Positions 1 through 8,009 of a stretch of 64,000 nucleotides of DNA are shown here, piece after piece (positions within the stretch are counted from its first letter, which is position 1; every line of letters begins with the position of its first letter). The notes below the pieces were generated by a model. That model was not told the DNA's origin and made no database searches. It was given only the letters and a program-made list of their open reading frames with translations. Source of the stretch: Duganella dendranthematis (GTDB lineage: Bacteria; Pseudomonadota; Gammaproteobacteria; Burkholderiales; Burkholderiaceae_D); contig NZ_CP051684.1 in the NCBI RefSeq assembly GCF_012849375.1, positions 4,526,001 to 4,590,000 on the forward strand, in the 5' to 3' direction. The translations under genes and the position numbers were made by a program.

Positions 1-860
1 GCGCCCAGATTGCCTCTCAGGTGGCCTTCGGTGACGAAGGGCGGGGTTTCCGGCAGCAGCACGCCGGTCAGTGCATACAGCCGCTCCAGGCTGGGCCCGG
101 ACAGCTTGAGCCGCAGATCGAGCGCCGTCAGCGACGCCGGCTTGGTCAGCGTGCCCTCAAACACGATGTGTGTGCCGCCGAGGTCGAGGTCGGCCGAGAG
201 CGGGAAGGGCGCCGTTTGCTGCTGCAAGAACAGCACAGCGCCAGCCTTGCCGCTGCCGCTGACGTTCTGGTTATTCCACTTGCCGCGCAGCTGCCAGGCG
301 ACGCCGTAGCGCGGATCGTTCAAGGTATCGACGTTGGCGCTGGCATCCACCTGCGTCATGGCATCGATGTAGCGCACCGTGCCTTTGGAAAACACCACGC
401 GCTGCACGTCCAGCTTCCACGCCGACGGCTGGTCGTCATGGCCGAAGGTCCAATTGTTCTTGCCGTCGGCATCGCGTTGCAGCAGCAGCTTGGGACTATC
501 GAAGCGCAGTTCTGGAATCGCGATGCGCTGGCGCAGCAGCGGCAGCAGTTCGACGGCAAACGCGAACTGGCTGACGCTGACCATCTCGCTCGGCGCCTGC
601 ATCGCGCGCGGATTGCCGATGTGGACGTCTTTCGCCACCAGATGCGGCATCGGCAGAATGCTGCCCTGTGGGCGCCACGCCAGCGCCAGGTCGCCGCGAA
701 TCTCGAACGGCCGCTCGATGGCCGCGCTGATCCGGTCATTCAGCCACGGCCGCGCGCGGTTCCAGTCGATGCTGGCGAGGGCGATGACCGCGATGACGGG
801 GACGGCAACGACGACGCTGCCGACGGCGATGGCGATGCGGGTGCGGCGGGGAAGGGGCAT
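1..860 (-). CDS. AsmA family protein, N-terminal part (runs off the left edge)
   Basis: Reads right to left from an ATG at 860 and stays open to base 1 (286 codons), so the C-terminus lies outside the window. The protein starts MPLPRRTRIAIAV, with one hydrophobic segment at about residues 8-27, then the AsmA-like stretch IDWNRARPWLNDRISAAIER followed by a beta-rich region. AsmA-family proteins are inner-membrane-anchored, span the periplasm and are linked to lipid transport to the outer membrane. The membrane anchor followed by a long periplasmic part is seen; the role is family knowledge. Long reading frames on the opposite strand here look like composition shadows. Confidence 0.8.
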   Translation of the reverse strand, partial: MPLPRRTRIAIAVGSVVVAVPVIAVIALASIDWNRARPWLNDRISAAIERPFEIRGDLALAWRPQGSILPMPHLVAKDVHIGNPRAMQAPSEMVSVSQFAFAVELLPLLRQRIAIPELRFDSPKLLLQRDADGKNNWTFGHDDQPSAWKLDVQRVVFSKGTVRYIDAMTQVDASANVDTLNDPRYGVAWQLRGKWNNQNVSGSGKAGAVLFLQQQTAPFPLSADLDLGGTHIVFEGTLTKPASLTALDLRLKLSGPSLERLYALTGVLLPETPPFVTEGHLRGNLG

Positions 861-985
861 GGCAAACCTGTGGTGTGGTGGTTGCATCATTCTACACACT
901 CCGGCTTTTGTGCGGCACCGTACTGATGCCCGCGCCGCTTCGGCTTATAAAGTCACATCGCTTTCATATTTCGAGGAGAACAATA

Positions 986-1369
986 ATGATGAACATGAAT
1001 ACGCAATGGCTGATTGGTGCAGCACTGTTGGCAGGTCTGGCCGGTTGCGCCAGCGACAAAACCCCGGCCACCGCCGATGTCGCCGTGTCGCGTGAAGCGG
1101 TGTCCGCTGCGACCGCCGCTGGCGCCGCCGATCTGGCCCCGGCCGAGATGACCTCGGCCCGCGAAAAGCTGATGCGCGCCAATCAGGCGCTGGCCGCCAA
1201 GGATTACAAAACCGCGCAAGACCTGGCGACGCAAGCGTCGGCTGACGCCCAGCTGGCGCAGAGCAAGGCCAACTCGGCCAAGGCGACCGCCGCCTCGGAT
1301 GAGCTGCAGCAGAATATCCGCCTGCTGCGCGAAGAACTGGCGCGCGCCAACGCCAACGCGCAACAATAA
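986..1369 (+). CDS. Small DUF4398-type lipoprotein
   Basis: A 127-residue lipoprotein. A GAGGAG ribosome site at 973-978 precedes adjacent ATGs at 986 and 989. The signal peptide ends in a lipobox (LAGLAGC), so the mature protein should be lipidated at the Cys. The rest is Ala-rich helix with the DUF4398-like pattern 'A...L..A..AL..KDYKTAQ.LA..A..DA..A'. It lies 26 bases upstream of an OmpA-type lipoprotein whose N-terminal part has the same pattern, so the two are probably cotranscribed and act together at the outer membrane. No enzymatic motif is visible; function unknown. Confidence 0.85.
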   Translation: MMNMNTQWLIGAALLAGLAGCASDKTPATADVAVSREAVSAATAAGAADLAPAEMTSAREKLMRANQALAAKDYKTAQDLATQASADAQLAQSKANSAKATAASDELQQNIRLLREELARANANAQQ

Positions 1370-1395
1370 ACCGAACAATAAAAGGAGAATCCACC

Positions 1396-2310
1396 ATGAA
1401 AAAATTCATTCTGCTGCCAGCCGCCTTTGCCGTGTCCGTGATGTTTGCCGCGTGCAGCAGCACCCCGACCACCACTAGCCAGCTCGACATGGCACGCGGT
1501 GATTTCCAGGCCGCCCAAAGCAACCCATCGGTAGCCGCCAACGCGCCGCTGGAATTTAAAGCCGCCGCCGATGCGCTGGACCGCGCCAACGCCGCCGCCG
1601 CCAAACGCGACAGCTTGGAGGAAATCGACAAGCTGGCCTATATCGCCAAACAGAAAATCGCTACCGCGCAGGAAGCCGCCAAGGCCAAGCAGGCTGAAGG
1701 CGAAGTCGCCAACGCCGCCCGCCAGCGTGACGAAATCCGCCTGCAGGCCCGTACTGCCGAAGCCAACCAGGCCCGCAACGCGGCCGACCGCGCCAAGACC
1801 CAGGCTGAGCAGGCCAAGGCTGACGCCGACGCCGCCCGTGCCCAGGCCGACGCCGCTGCTGGTTCGGCGCGCGAAGAGCAGGCCAAGAACGCCGCCCTGC
1901 AACAGCAGCTGGCCGACCTGCAAGCCAAGCAAACCGAGCGCGGCCTGATCATCACCCTGAACGATGTGCTGTTCAATGTCGACCGCGCCGAGCTGAGCCC
2001 GGAAGGCATGCGCACCGCGCAAAAGCTGGCCGACGTGCTGATGCAGGAACCACAAAGCGTGGTACTGGTCGAGGGCTTTACCGATAGCACCGGTACCTCG
2101 TCGCACAACCTGGACCTGTCGCAACGCCGCGCCGAATCGGTACGCAATGCGCTGATCGGCCTGGGTGTGCCAGCCGCCAAGATCGCCAGCCGCGGTTACG
2201 GTGAAGCGTATCCGGTCGCCAGCAACAGCGATGCCGGCAGCCGCCAGCTGAACCGTCGCGTGGAAATCGTGCTGTCGCAAAACGGCGCACCGATCGCGAA
2301 TCGTCGTTAA
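1396..2310 (+). CDS. OmpA-family lipoprotein with N-terminal DUF4398-like helical region
   Basis: 304 residues. Signal peptide with lipobox (MFAAC, Cys about residue 20), a DUF4398-like Ala-rich region to about residue 100, a long Ala/Gln/Lys coiled coil (about 100-180), then an OmpA C-terminal peptidoglycan-binding domain (about 185-300). The OmpA signature shows in FTDSTGTSSHNLDLSQRRAE followed by NRRVEI near the end. The expected role is to tie the outer membrane to peptidoglycan through diaminopimelate. An AAGGAG site lies just before the ATG. It follows the small DUF4398 lipoprotein and precedes a ferritin-like gene, in line with a stress-envelope operon. Confidence 0.9.
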   Translation: MKKFILLPAAFAVSVMFAACSSTPTTTSQLDMARGDFQAAQSNPSVAANAPLEFKAAADALDRANAAAAKRDSLEEIDKLAYIAKQKIATAQEAAKAKQAEGEVANAARQRDEIRLQARTAEANQARNAADRAKTQAEQAKADADAARAQADAAAGSAREEQAKNAALQQQLADLQAKQTERGLIITLNDVLFNVDRAELSPEGMRTAQKLADVLMQEPQSVVLVEGFTDSTGTSSHNLDLSQRRAESVRNALIGLGVPAAKIASRGYGEAYPVASNSDAGSRQLNRRVEIVLSQNGAPIANRR

Positions 2311-2367
2311 TTCGCATCGCTAAATTACCCGTTTTATTTGTACCTCTTACTTAGGAAGGAAAGACTC

Positions 2368-2913
2368 ATGGCTGAATCCAATCCCACCCAACCGGCAGGC
2401 ATCGATAAAGAAGCGATTCGTGCTGCCGCCCGCAATCTGGAAGACGGCCCGGTCACCGAAGGCTACCAAGGCAATCGCACCGAAGTCATCAAGATGCTGA
2501 ACGATGCGCTGGCTACCGAGCTGGTCTGCATTGCCCGCTACAAGCGCCATTACTACACGGTAAGCGGCCGTGAGAACGCCGCCATCAAGGCTGAGTTCCT
2601 GGAGCACGCCACCGAGGAAGCGGAACACGCCGACTGGCTGGCCGAACGCATCGTTCAGCTGAATGGCGATCCTGATTTCAATCCAGCAACGTTGCTTGAG
2701 CGCAGCCATGCCGAGTATGATGCATCGGAAGACGTCCAATCGATGGTGCGCGCCAACCTGATCGCCGAGCGCGTGGCGATCGAGTCCTACCGCCAGATGA
2801 TTGAAAAAATCGGCGATAGCGACCCGACCACGCGTCATCTGTTGATCAAGATCATGGCGGTCGAAGAAGAGCACGCGGACGATATGCGTGACATGATGAC
2901 CGAGCACGGTTGA
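2368..2913 (+). CDS. Ferritin-like (bacterioferritin/Dps-type) four-helix protein
   Basis: 181 residues from the ATG at 2368, behind an AGGAAGGAAAG ribosome site; an upstream in-frame start at 2338 has no such site. Two di-iron half motifs are visible: E in ALATELVCIARYKRH with EEAEH in HATEEAEHADW, then E in AERVAIESYRQ with EEEH in AVEEEHADDM. This is the ferritin/bacterioferritin pattern for iron oxidation or storage and peroxide protection. The acidic extension of about 30 residues at the N-terminus is not part of the helical core. No haem-ligand methionine can be assigned with certainty, so bacterioferritin proper is not claimed. Confidence 0.85.
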   Translation: MAESNPTQPAGIDKEAIRAAARNLEDGPVTEGYQGNRTEVIKMLNDALATELVCIARYKRHYYTVSGRENAAIKAEFLEHATEEAEHADWLAERIVQLNGDPDFNPATLLERSHAEYDASEDVQSMVRANLIAERVAIESYRQMIEKIGDSDPTTRHLLIKIMAVEEEHADDMRDMMTEHG

Positions 2914-2974
2914 CACAGTCTTTTGCAATTTGCTGTACAGTTTTCACATCGACAACCAAAACAGGAGCTTAATC

Positions 2975-3277
2975 ATGCTGGAACAAAATATCAGTACCGT
3001 AAATAATGACGTGAAAACTCTGGTGAAAGATGCCCAGGCTCTGTTCACCGCCGCCACCGCCCTGACCGGCGAAAAGGCTGACGAACTGCGCGGCCGCGGC
3101 ATGCGCGCGCTGGACAGCGCACTGGCCAAGGCCCATGAAGCCCAGGTCAGCGCGCTGGCTGCCACCAAGGAAGCCGCCAAGCACGCCGATGAATACGTCA
3201 AGGAAAACCCATGGCGTTCGATCGCAGCAGCAGCCAGTATTGGCCTGCTGGTCGGCGTGATCATCGGCCGCAAGTAA
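2975..3277 (+). CDS. DUF883 family protein (YqjD/ElaB-like)
   Basis: 100 residues from the ATG at 2975 (CAGGAG site about 8 bases upstream). An amphipathic helical region precedes the family hallmark: a KENPWRSIAAAASIGLLVGV segment ending in IIGRK, which is a single C-terminal membrane helix with a Gly-rich tail. YqjD-type proteins are inner-membrane anchored; E. coli YqjD binds ribosomes in stationary phase. It is followed 6 bases later by a YqjE-like gene and then a small basic-tail gene, the same order as yqjD-yqjE-yqjK in enterobacteria, so these three form one operon. Confidence 0.88.
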   Translation: MLEQNISTVNNDVKTLVKDAQALFTAATALTGEKADELRGRGMRALDSALAKAHEAQVSALAATKEAAKHADEYVKENPWRSIAAAASIGLLVGVIIGRK

Positions 3278-3283
3278 GCAGCC

Positions 3284-3667
3284 GTGTCGCACGACGAAAG
3301 CAATCGTCCGCCAGGGCTGATCGCGTCGCTGGGTTTGGTGACCCGCAATGCGATCGCCCTGTTGCTCAACCGGCTGGAACTGGCCGCGCTGGAGCTGGCC
3401 GAGGTGCGCAACCACCTGCTGCAACTGGTGCTGGTGTTCGCACTGGCCGTGCTGTTGGGCGGCTTTGCGTTGATTTATGCGTCGATCACCGTGGTCTACC
3501 TGGCGTGGGCGGCGATTGGCTGGGTTATCCTGCCGATCATCACCGCCGTGTTCCTGGTGGTCGCCATCGGCCTGATCCTGTATGCGCGCGCACTGATCCG
3601 TAGTGGCAAGCTGGCGTTGCCGGCCACCATGGCGGAACTCAAGTCCGACCGCGATATGCTGTTGTAA
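3284..3667 (+). CDS. YqjE-like / phage holin family membrane protein
   Basis: 127 residues beginning with GTG at 3284, six bases after the previous stop. It has a short polar start, an amphipathic helix (RNAIALLLNRLELAALELAE) and two strong membrane helices at about 48-75 and 80-105. The 'phage holin family' name is a family label only; no prophage genes are nearby. The position between DUF883 and a small downstream gene matches the yqjDEK arrangement. Probably an inner-membrane partner of the DUF883 protein; molecular role unknown. Confidence 0.82.
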   Translation: MSHDESNRPPGLIASLGLVTRNAIALLLNRLELAALELAEVRNHLLQLVLVFALAVLLGGFALIYASITVVYLAWAAIGWVILPIITAVFLVVAIGLILYARALIRSGKLALPATMAELKSDRDMLL

Positions 3668-3676
3668 GGAGAGGCT

Positions 3677-4084
3677 GTGAGCAAGCACGAAGATGAGGCC
3701 GCACTGGCGGCCGAGAAGCTAAGAATCATACGTGAAGGCGAGTTGTGGCGCATTAAGCTGGTCCACTCGAAAGCGCTGGTGGGCCAGGCGCTGCAACCGG
3801 ATGCCCTGATGCACGGCGCCATCGACCATGCGGTTGGCCTGGCGCAGGCGCGGCTGGGCGGACTGTTGCACTCCGGTGATGGTGGCGGCTTCAGCCTGAA
3901 GTCGCTGACGTCGCTGGCGTCCCTCGGCACGCTGAAAACGGTGATGCCGTATGCGCTGACGGTGGGATCGTTTATCGCTCGCCGCAAGCTGATCAAGCCG
4001 GTGCTGATACTGGCCACTGCGGCCGGTGTCGGCGTCGCGTGGCTGATGCGCCGCAAAACCTCACCGCAACAAGAGCAGCTTTGA
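3677..4084 (+). CDS. Hypothetical membrane-associated protein in the YqjK position
   Basis: 135 residues, GTG start at 3677 with AAGGAGAGG just upstream. The N-terminal half is helical and polar; the C-terminal half has hydrophobic stretches (about 95-108 and 112-125) separated and closed by Arg/Lys clusters. I do not recognise a named domain. It is third in the DUF883-YqjE operon, and the next gene starts inside its stop codon, so expression is probably coupled. Likely a small inner-membrane protein of the same stress cluster. Confidence 0.7.
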   Translation: MSKHEDEAALAAEKLRIIREGELWRIKLVHSKALVGQALQPDALMHGAIDHAVGLAQARLGGLLHSGDGGGFSLKSLTSLASLGTLKTVMPYALTVGSFIARRKLIKPVLILATAAGVGVAWLMRRKTSPQQEQL

Positions 4085-5241
4085 GCACCGCGCCCAATCC
4101 GCTGAACCCCGCAGGCATGCGCGTCGTGCTGGTCCTGCAAGGGGGCGGCGCATTGGGGGCTTATCAGGCCGGCGTGTTCCAGGCGCTGCATGAACACCAG
4201 CTTGCGCCGGACTGGATCGTCGGCACCTCCATCGGCGCCATCAACGCGGCCATCCTGGCCGGCAATCCCTTTGAAGACCGCCTGACCCGGCTGCGCCAGT
4301 TCTGGCAAGGCATCGCCCACCGCGACAGCTACGACATGCGCCAGGTGCCCGATGCGCAACGCCGTTCCAATATCCTGCTGCAAACCTGGGACACGCTATT
4401 TCGCGGCGTGCCGGGCTTCTTTACGCCGCGCTTGTTCAGCGCCTTCGCCACCGGTGCGCCGGTCGATCCAGAACAGGCCAGCTTCTACGACACGACCGAC
4501 CTGCACAACACGCTCAACGACCTGATCGACTTCGATTACCTCAACGCGCCGGGCGGCATCCGCCTGACCGTGAATGCGCTCAAAGTCACCAGCGGCACTT
4601 TGCGCAGCTTCGACAACCGCGACCTGACCATCAACGCCGACCATGTGCGCGCCAGCGGTGCGCTGCCGCCGGGCTTCCCGCCGGTACGCATCGATGGCGA
4701 CCTGTACTGGGACGGCGGGCTATATTCGAACACGCCGCTGGAAACCGTGCTGGACGAAAGCAAGCAGGTCGATACGCTGTGTTTCATGGTTGACCTGTGG
4801 AGCGCCGATGGCGAAGAGCCGAAAACCCTGGACGAGGTGCAGACGCGGCAGAAAGATGTCACCTTCGCCTCGCGTTCGCGCCGCCACCTGGACGATTACG
4901 TCGCCACCCACCAGATGCGGCAAAAGCTGCGCGAGCTGTACGCGGCGCTGCCGGCCGATCAGCGCACGCCGGCGCAAACCGCCGAACTGGAAGCGCTGGG
5001 CTGTGGCAGCACCTTGCATGTGGTGCGCCTGCCGTATGCCGGGCGCGACTGGAATATGGCCGCCAAGGACATCAATTTTTCGCAGGGATCGATCGACTGG
5101 CGCTGGGATCAGGGCTATCAGGATGCGCTGCGCGCCATCAAGGCATCAGGCTGGCTCAGCTTCGTCTCGGAAGATACGCCGCTGGTGGTGCACGAGTTGC
5201 CGCCGCTGGCGGTGGCGCCCCATGCAGAACGGGCCGCCTGA
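4081..5241 (+). CDS. Patatin-like phospholipase
   Basis: About 386 residues. The N-terminus carries the oxyanion-hole motif QGGGALGAYQAG, the nucleophile elbow GTSIG (catalytic Ser about residue 50) and the Asp of WDGGLYSNTPL, together the Ser-Asp dyad of patatin lipases. A further C-terminal region of about 130 residues resembles the DUF3734 extension of bacterial patatin proteins. Expected role: lipid acyl hydrolase. Start choice is uncertain. TTG 4081 overlaps the previous stop in a TTGA junction; GTG 4039 and ATG 4117 are in the same frame, and 4117 would still keep the whole catalytic domain. Confidence 0.88.
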   Translation: MSTAPNPLNPAGMRVVLVLQGGGALGAYQAGVFQALHEHQLAPDWIVGTSIGAINAAILAGNPFEDRLTRLRQFWQGIAHRDSYDMRQVPDAQRRSNILLQTWDTLFRGVPGFFTPRLFSAFATGAPVDPEQASFYDTTDLHNTLNDLIDFDYLNAPGGIRLTVNALKVTSGTLRSFDNRDLTINADHVRASGALPPGFPPVRIDGDLYWDGGLYSNTPLETVLDESKQVDTLCFMVDLWSADGEEPKTLDEVQTRQKDVTFASRSRRHLDDYVATHQMRQKLRELYAALPADQRTPAQTAELEALGCGSTLHVVRLPYAGRDWNMAAKDINFSQGSIDWRWDQGYQDALRAIKASGWLSFVSEDTPLVVHELPPLAVAPHAERAA

Positions 5242-5254
5242 GCGACCCGTTTTT
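5228..5254 (+). terminator. Intrinsic terminator at the end of the patatin gene
   Basis: AACGGG (5228-5233) pairs with CCCGTT (5246-5251) and a T run follows. It overlaps the last codons of the patatin gene and sits at the convergence with the minus-strand gene at 5257. Confidence 0.5.
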
Positions 5255-5256
5255 CT

Positions 5257-5583
5257 TTACTTCTGTGCCACCAACTGCGGCACTTTGGCCATATCGTCCT
5301 GGTAGGTCTGCTGCGCCTCCTTGAGGCAGGCGCTGCGTTCACTGGCCGGGACTTGCTTGCAGCCTTGTTTGGCTTCCGCCAGTGCCGCGCCGATTTCCTT
5401 GCGCAGGATGCGCGTGCGTTCGGCGGTGCTCTGGTCGCCTTCAGTCCAGCGGGCAGGTTCGCCGCGGGCGATTTCCTGGTGTTGCAGCTGGACGTTTTGC
5501 GGTGGCGTGGTATCAGTTTGCTGGGCGTGTGCGGCCAGCGCCACCCCCACCATCATCACGCCGGTAACGATGCGATGAATCAT
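5257..5583 (-). CDS. Small exported hypothetical protein
   Basis: 108 residues from the ATG at 5583, preceded by AAGGAGG. The signal peptide ends near AAHA-Q (residue 20), leaving a small polar, helical periplasmic protein. Two Cys (in KQGCKQV and RSACLKEA) sit 14 residues apart and could form a disulfide. It lies 10 bases downstream of the DUF3309 gene on the same strand, probably as a two-gene unit. No known domain recognised. Confidence 0.75.
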   Translation of the reverse strand: MIHRIVTGVMMVGVALAAHAQQTDTTPPQNVQLQHQEIARGEPARWTEGDQSTAERTRILRKEIGAALAEAKQGCKQVPASERSACLKEAQQTYQDDMAKVPQLVAQK

Positions 5584-5593
5584 GATGTCCTCC

Positions 5594-5746
5594 TTAGAGT
5601 CGACCGGTCAGCAGCATGATCAGCAGGATGACCACGATCAGGCCGGTAATGCCGCTTGGCGCGTAGCCCCAGTTGCGGCTGTGCGGCCAGGTTGGCAGTG
5701 CGCCGATCAGGGCCAGAACCAGAATAATCAGAATGATGGTACCCAT
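5594..5746 (-). CDS. DUF3309 family small membrane protein
   Basis: A 50-residue gene. It starts MGTIILIILVLALIGALPTW, has the conserved middle HSRNWGYAPSG, and ends in a second hydrophobic helix closing with LLTGRL. This is the recognisable shape of DUF3309 proteins: two membrane helices with a Trp-Gly-Tyr turn. An AAGGAGAATT site precedes the ATG at 5746. Its stop leads straight into the ribosome site of the exported hypothetical gene. Function unknown; such proteins are common in stress clusters of soil proteobacteria. Confidence 0.85.
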   Translation of the reverse strand: MGTIILIILVLALIGALPTWPHSRNWGYAPSGITGLIVVILLIMLLTGRL

Positions 5747-5794
5747 GTAATTCTCCTTGTTTTAACGTGCGGTAGTTGTTTTTAGTAGCGGCGA

Positions 5795-6235
5795 TTAATA
5801 GCGATACAGGCGGCCGTCGATCAGGCGCACGCGGTTGCCCACGCGCAGATCGACAATGCTGTCCTGTTGAATGATGCGGGTGTCGCCGTTATCCATGCGC
5901 ACGCTGATCTGGTATTCCTCTTTGCCGGCATTGCGGTTGCCTTCGACGTTGTTGCCCACCACTGCGCCGCCGACTGCGCCGGCCACCGTGGCGACTGCAC
6001 GGCCCGAGCCGCCGCCGACCTGGTTACCCAGCAGGCCACCGATCAGGCCGCCGGTCACGGCGCCGACGCCGGAACTACGTTGGGCTTGCATGATCTGGAT
6101 CGAGTCGATGGTGCCGTAAGTAGACGAGTCGTTGCTGATATAGCCGATCTGTTGCGGCTGCTGGTTGCTGGCGCAGCCGCTCAATGCAGCGACGCCGGCA
6201 AAGATAGCGGCGGCAAGCGTAGTTGAGCGTTTCAT
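5795..6235 (-). CDS. Glycine-zipper 2TM lipoprotein (SlyB/PcP-like)
   Basis: 146 residues from the ATG at 6235 (GGAG upstream). Signal peptide with lipobox ALSGC, then the Gly-zipper region GAVTGGLIGGLLGNQVGGGS followed by VATVAGAVGGAVVGNNVEG, then a C-terminal beta region (EEYQISVRMDNGDTR, VGNRVRLIDGRLYRY). This is the Gly-zipper 2TM layout of SlyB-type outer-membrane lipoproteins, which insert or pack in the outer membrane under stress. It sits between the DUF3309 pair and the divergent BON lipoprotein. Confidence 0.88.
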   Translation of the reverse strand: MKRSTTLAAAIFAGVAALSGCASNQQPQQIGYISNDSSTYGTIDSIQIMQAQRSSGVGAVTGGLIGGLLGNQVGGGSGRAVATVAGAVGGAVVGNNVEGNRNAGKEEYQISVRMDNGDTRIIQQDSIVDLRVGNRVRLIDGRLYRY

Positions 6236-6448
6236 GTTGTTTCTCCTGAAAAAGTGTGGGTTCAGAATAAACAACGGCGCATGCAAGGTCTGTGCGCTTA
6301 CGCACGATGCCGCGCCGTGCGGAGTTTAGTACGCTAACGTACAGATGCGACGGCGGAACCAGCGTTTAATGGTGACATCGGTAGCAGAGACGCCCTCAAA
6401 CGTCCCGCTGGCTGACAAACTCATTTAATTACTCTAAGGAGAATCGCC

Positions 6449-6763
6449 ATGAAAATCGCACATAAAATCGCTACTGCCCTGTTCACCGTATCGCTGCTGG
6501 GCGCCATGACCGGCTGCGCATCGACCTCGACCAAAGAAGGCACCGGCGAGTATGTCGACGATTCCGTCATCACCACCAAAGTCAAAGCCAGCATCTTCAA
6601 CGAGCCTAGCCTGAAAACCACCGAAATCAACGTGGAAACCTTCAAAGGCACCGTACAGCTGAGCGGTTTCGTGGCCCAGCCTGAAGATATCGCCAAAGCT
6701 GCCCAAGTGGCACGTGGCGTCAAAGGCGTGACCGCAGTGAAAAACGACCTGCACGTCAAGTAA
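6449..6763 (+). CDS. BON domain lipoprotein (OsmY-like)
   Basis: 104 residues behind a TAAGGAG site. Signal peptide with lipobox (MTGC), then one BON domain from about residue 35 to the end (DDSVITTKVKASIF, VETFKGTVQLSGFV, VKGVTAVKNDLHVK). BON proteins bind phospholipid or envelope surfaces and are typically induced by osmotic or stationary-phase stress. Divergent from the Gly-zipper gene across about 210 bases that should hold both promoters; I cannot pick convincing boxes there. Confidence 0.9.
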   Translation: MKIAHKIATALFTVSLLGAMTGCASTSTKEGTGEYVDDSVITTKVKASIFNEPSLKTTEINVETFKGTVQLSGFVAQPEDIAKAAQVARGVKGVTAVKNDLHVK

Positions 6764-6771
6764 TTCCCCCG

Positions 6772-6801
6772 GCCGGCGCGCATCAGGCGCGCCGGCGCTT
6801 T
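6772..6801 (+). terminator. Hairpin after the BON gene
   Basis: A perfect 10-base inverted repeat: GCCGGCGCGC at 6772-6781 and GCGCGCCGGC at 6787-6796, loop ATCAG, followed by GCTTTA. The T run is weak, so termination may be partial and allow readthrough into the AI-2E family gene 52 bases after the BON stop. Confidence 0.5.
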
Positions 6802-6815
6802 ACCTGTGAGTCATC

Positions 6816-8009
6816 ATGAACCAGCCTGTCGATCTTCCTCGGACTCACGCACAGGCGCTCACCGCCGATGCTGACGTTCCTGCTGCCACCTCTCCCGCTG
6901 TTCCCGAAACTCCCCGTATTCCCCTGCATGTCAACGCGCGCGGCCTGGCGCTCGGCGTGATTGCGACCGTCGCCTTTGTCTGGGCGCTGCAATGGTCGCG
7001 CAACTTCCTGGTTCCCTTATTGCTCGGTATTCTGATCAGCTACACTTTGAGTCCGCTCGTGTGCTGGCTGGAACGCATCCGCATTCCGCGCGTGATCGGC
7101 GCGACGCTGATTACTGCCGCCATTCTGGGCGGCTCGGTGGTGGTGGCGGAAAAGCTGCAAGGCGAGTTCCAGGCCATTGTGGAAGAGTTGCCGACCGCGG
7201 GGCACAAACTGTCCAAACTGGTGTCGGAACACTTGCACAGCGGCGGCCCGAGCGCCTTGCAGCGCATCCAGGACGTCGCCACCGAGCTGCAGCAAGCCAC
7301 CGCCGGCGCGCAGGAAAAGCGTGCCGCCCGCCGCGCCAGCGCCGCCTCGCCGCCCGATACCTTGCCGGTAATGGACTGGCTGTGGGCCGGCTCGATGGGC
7401 GTGATGGGCTTCGTCAGTCAGGCCACCATGGTGATCTTCCTGGTGTTCTTCCTGCTGCTGTCGGGCGACACCTTCAAGCGCAAGCTGGTCAAACTGACCG
7501 GTCCGTCACTGACCAAGAAGAAAATCACCGTCCACATCCTGGAAGACATCAACAGCTCGATCCAGAAATACATGCTGATGCTGCTGGTGACCAATGGCGC
7601 GCTGGCGCTGCTGATGTGGATCGCCTTGCGCTGGATCGGGCTGGAGAACGCCGGCGCCTGGGCCATCGTCGCCGGGCTGCTGCACCTGATGCCTTATTTT
7701 GGCCCGCTGCTGATCATGATGGCGACCGGCATCGTCGCCTTCCTGCAGTTTGAATCCTTGCAGATGAGTTTCCTGGTGATGGGCGCCTCGCTGGCCATCG
7801 CCACGCTGATCGGCACCGTAGTGGCAACCTGGATGACCGGCCGCTTCGCCCGCATGAACGCGGCGGCGGTGTTCGTCAGCCTGCTGTTCTGGGGCTGGCT
7901 GTGGGGCGTGTGGGGCTTGTTGCTCGGCGTTCCCGTGATCGTCATCATCAAGGTGGTCGCCGAGCGGGTGGAAGGCATGGAAGTGGTGGCCGAGCTACTC
8001 GGCGAGTGA
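6816..8009 (+). CDS. AI-2E family transporter (PerM/TqsA-like)
   Basis: 397 residues. About 50 polar residues, then paired membrane helices (about 50-95 and 100-120), a cytoplasmic or periplasmic helical loop (about 120-190), and a C-terminal bundle with the family stretch GLLHLMPYFGPLL and the LLFWGWLWGVWGLLLGVPV segment typical of AI-2E family exporters. These are secondary transporters for signal molecules or ions; the substrate cannot be told from sequence. Its last 15 bases overlap the convergent YihY gene. Confidence 0.9.
   Translation: MNQPVDLPRTHAQALTADADVPAATSPAVPETPRIPLHVNARGLALGVIATVAFVWALQWSRNFLVPLLLGILISYTLSPLVCWLERIRIPRVIGATLITAAILGGSVVVAEKLQGEFQAIVEELPTAGHKLSKLVSEHLHSGGPSALQRIQDVATELQQATAGAQEKRAARRASAASPPDTLPVMDWLWAGSMGVMGFVSQATMVIFLVFFLLLSGDTFKRKLVKLTGPSLTKKKITVHILEDINSSIQKYMLMLLVTNGALALLMWIALRWIGLENAGAWAIVAGLLHLMPYFGPLLIMMATGIVAFLQFESLQMSFLVMGASLAIATLIGTVVATWMTGRFARMNAAAVFVSLLFWGWLWGVWGLLLGVPVIVIIKVVAERVEGMEVVAELLGE

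Noticed and set aside
3284..3667. Prophage signal from the 'phage holin family' match
   Set aside because: The gene is a YqjE-type membrane protein in a yqjD-E-K-like operon; no integrase, capsid or lysis genes nearby.
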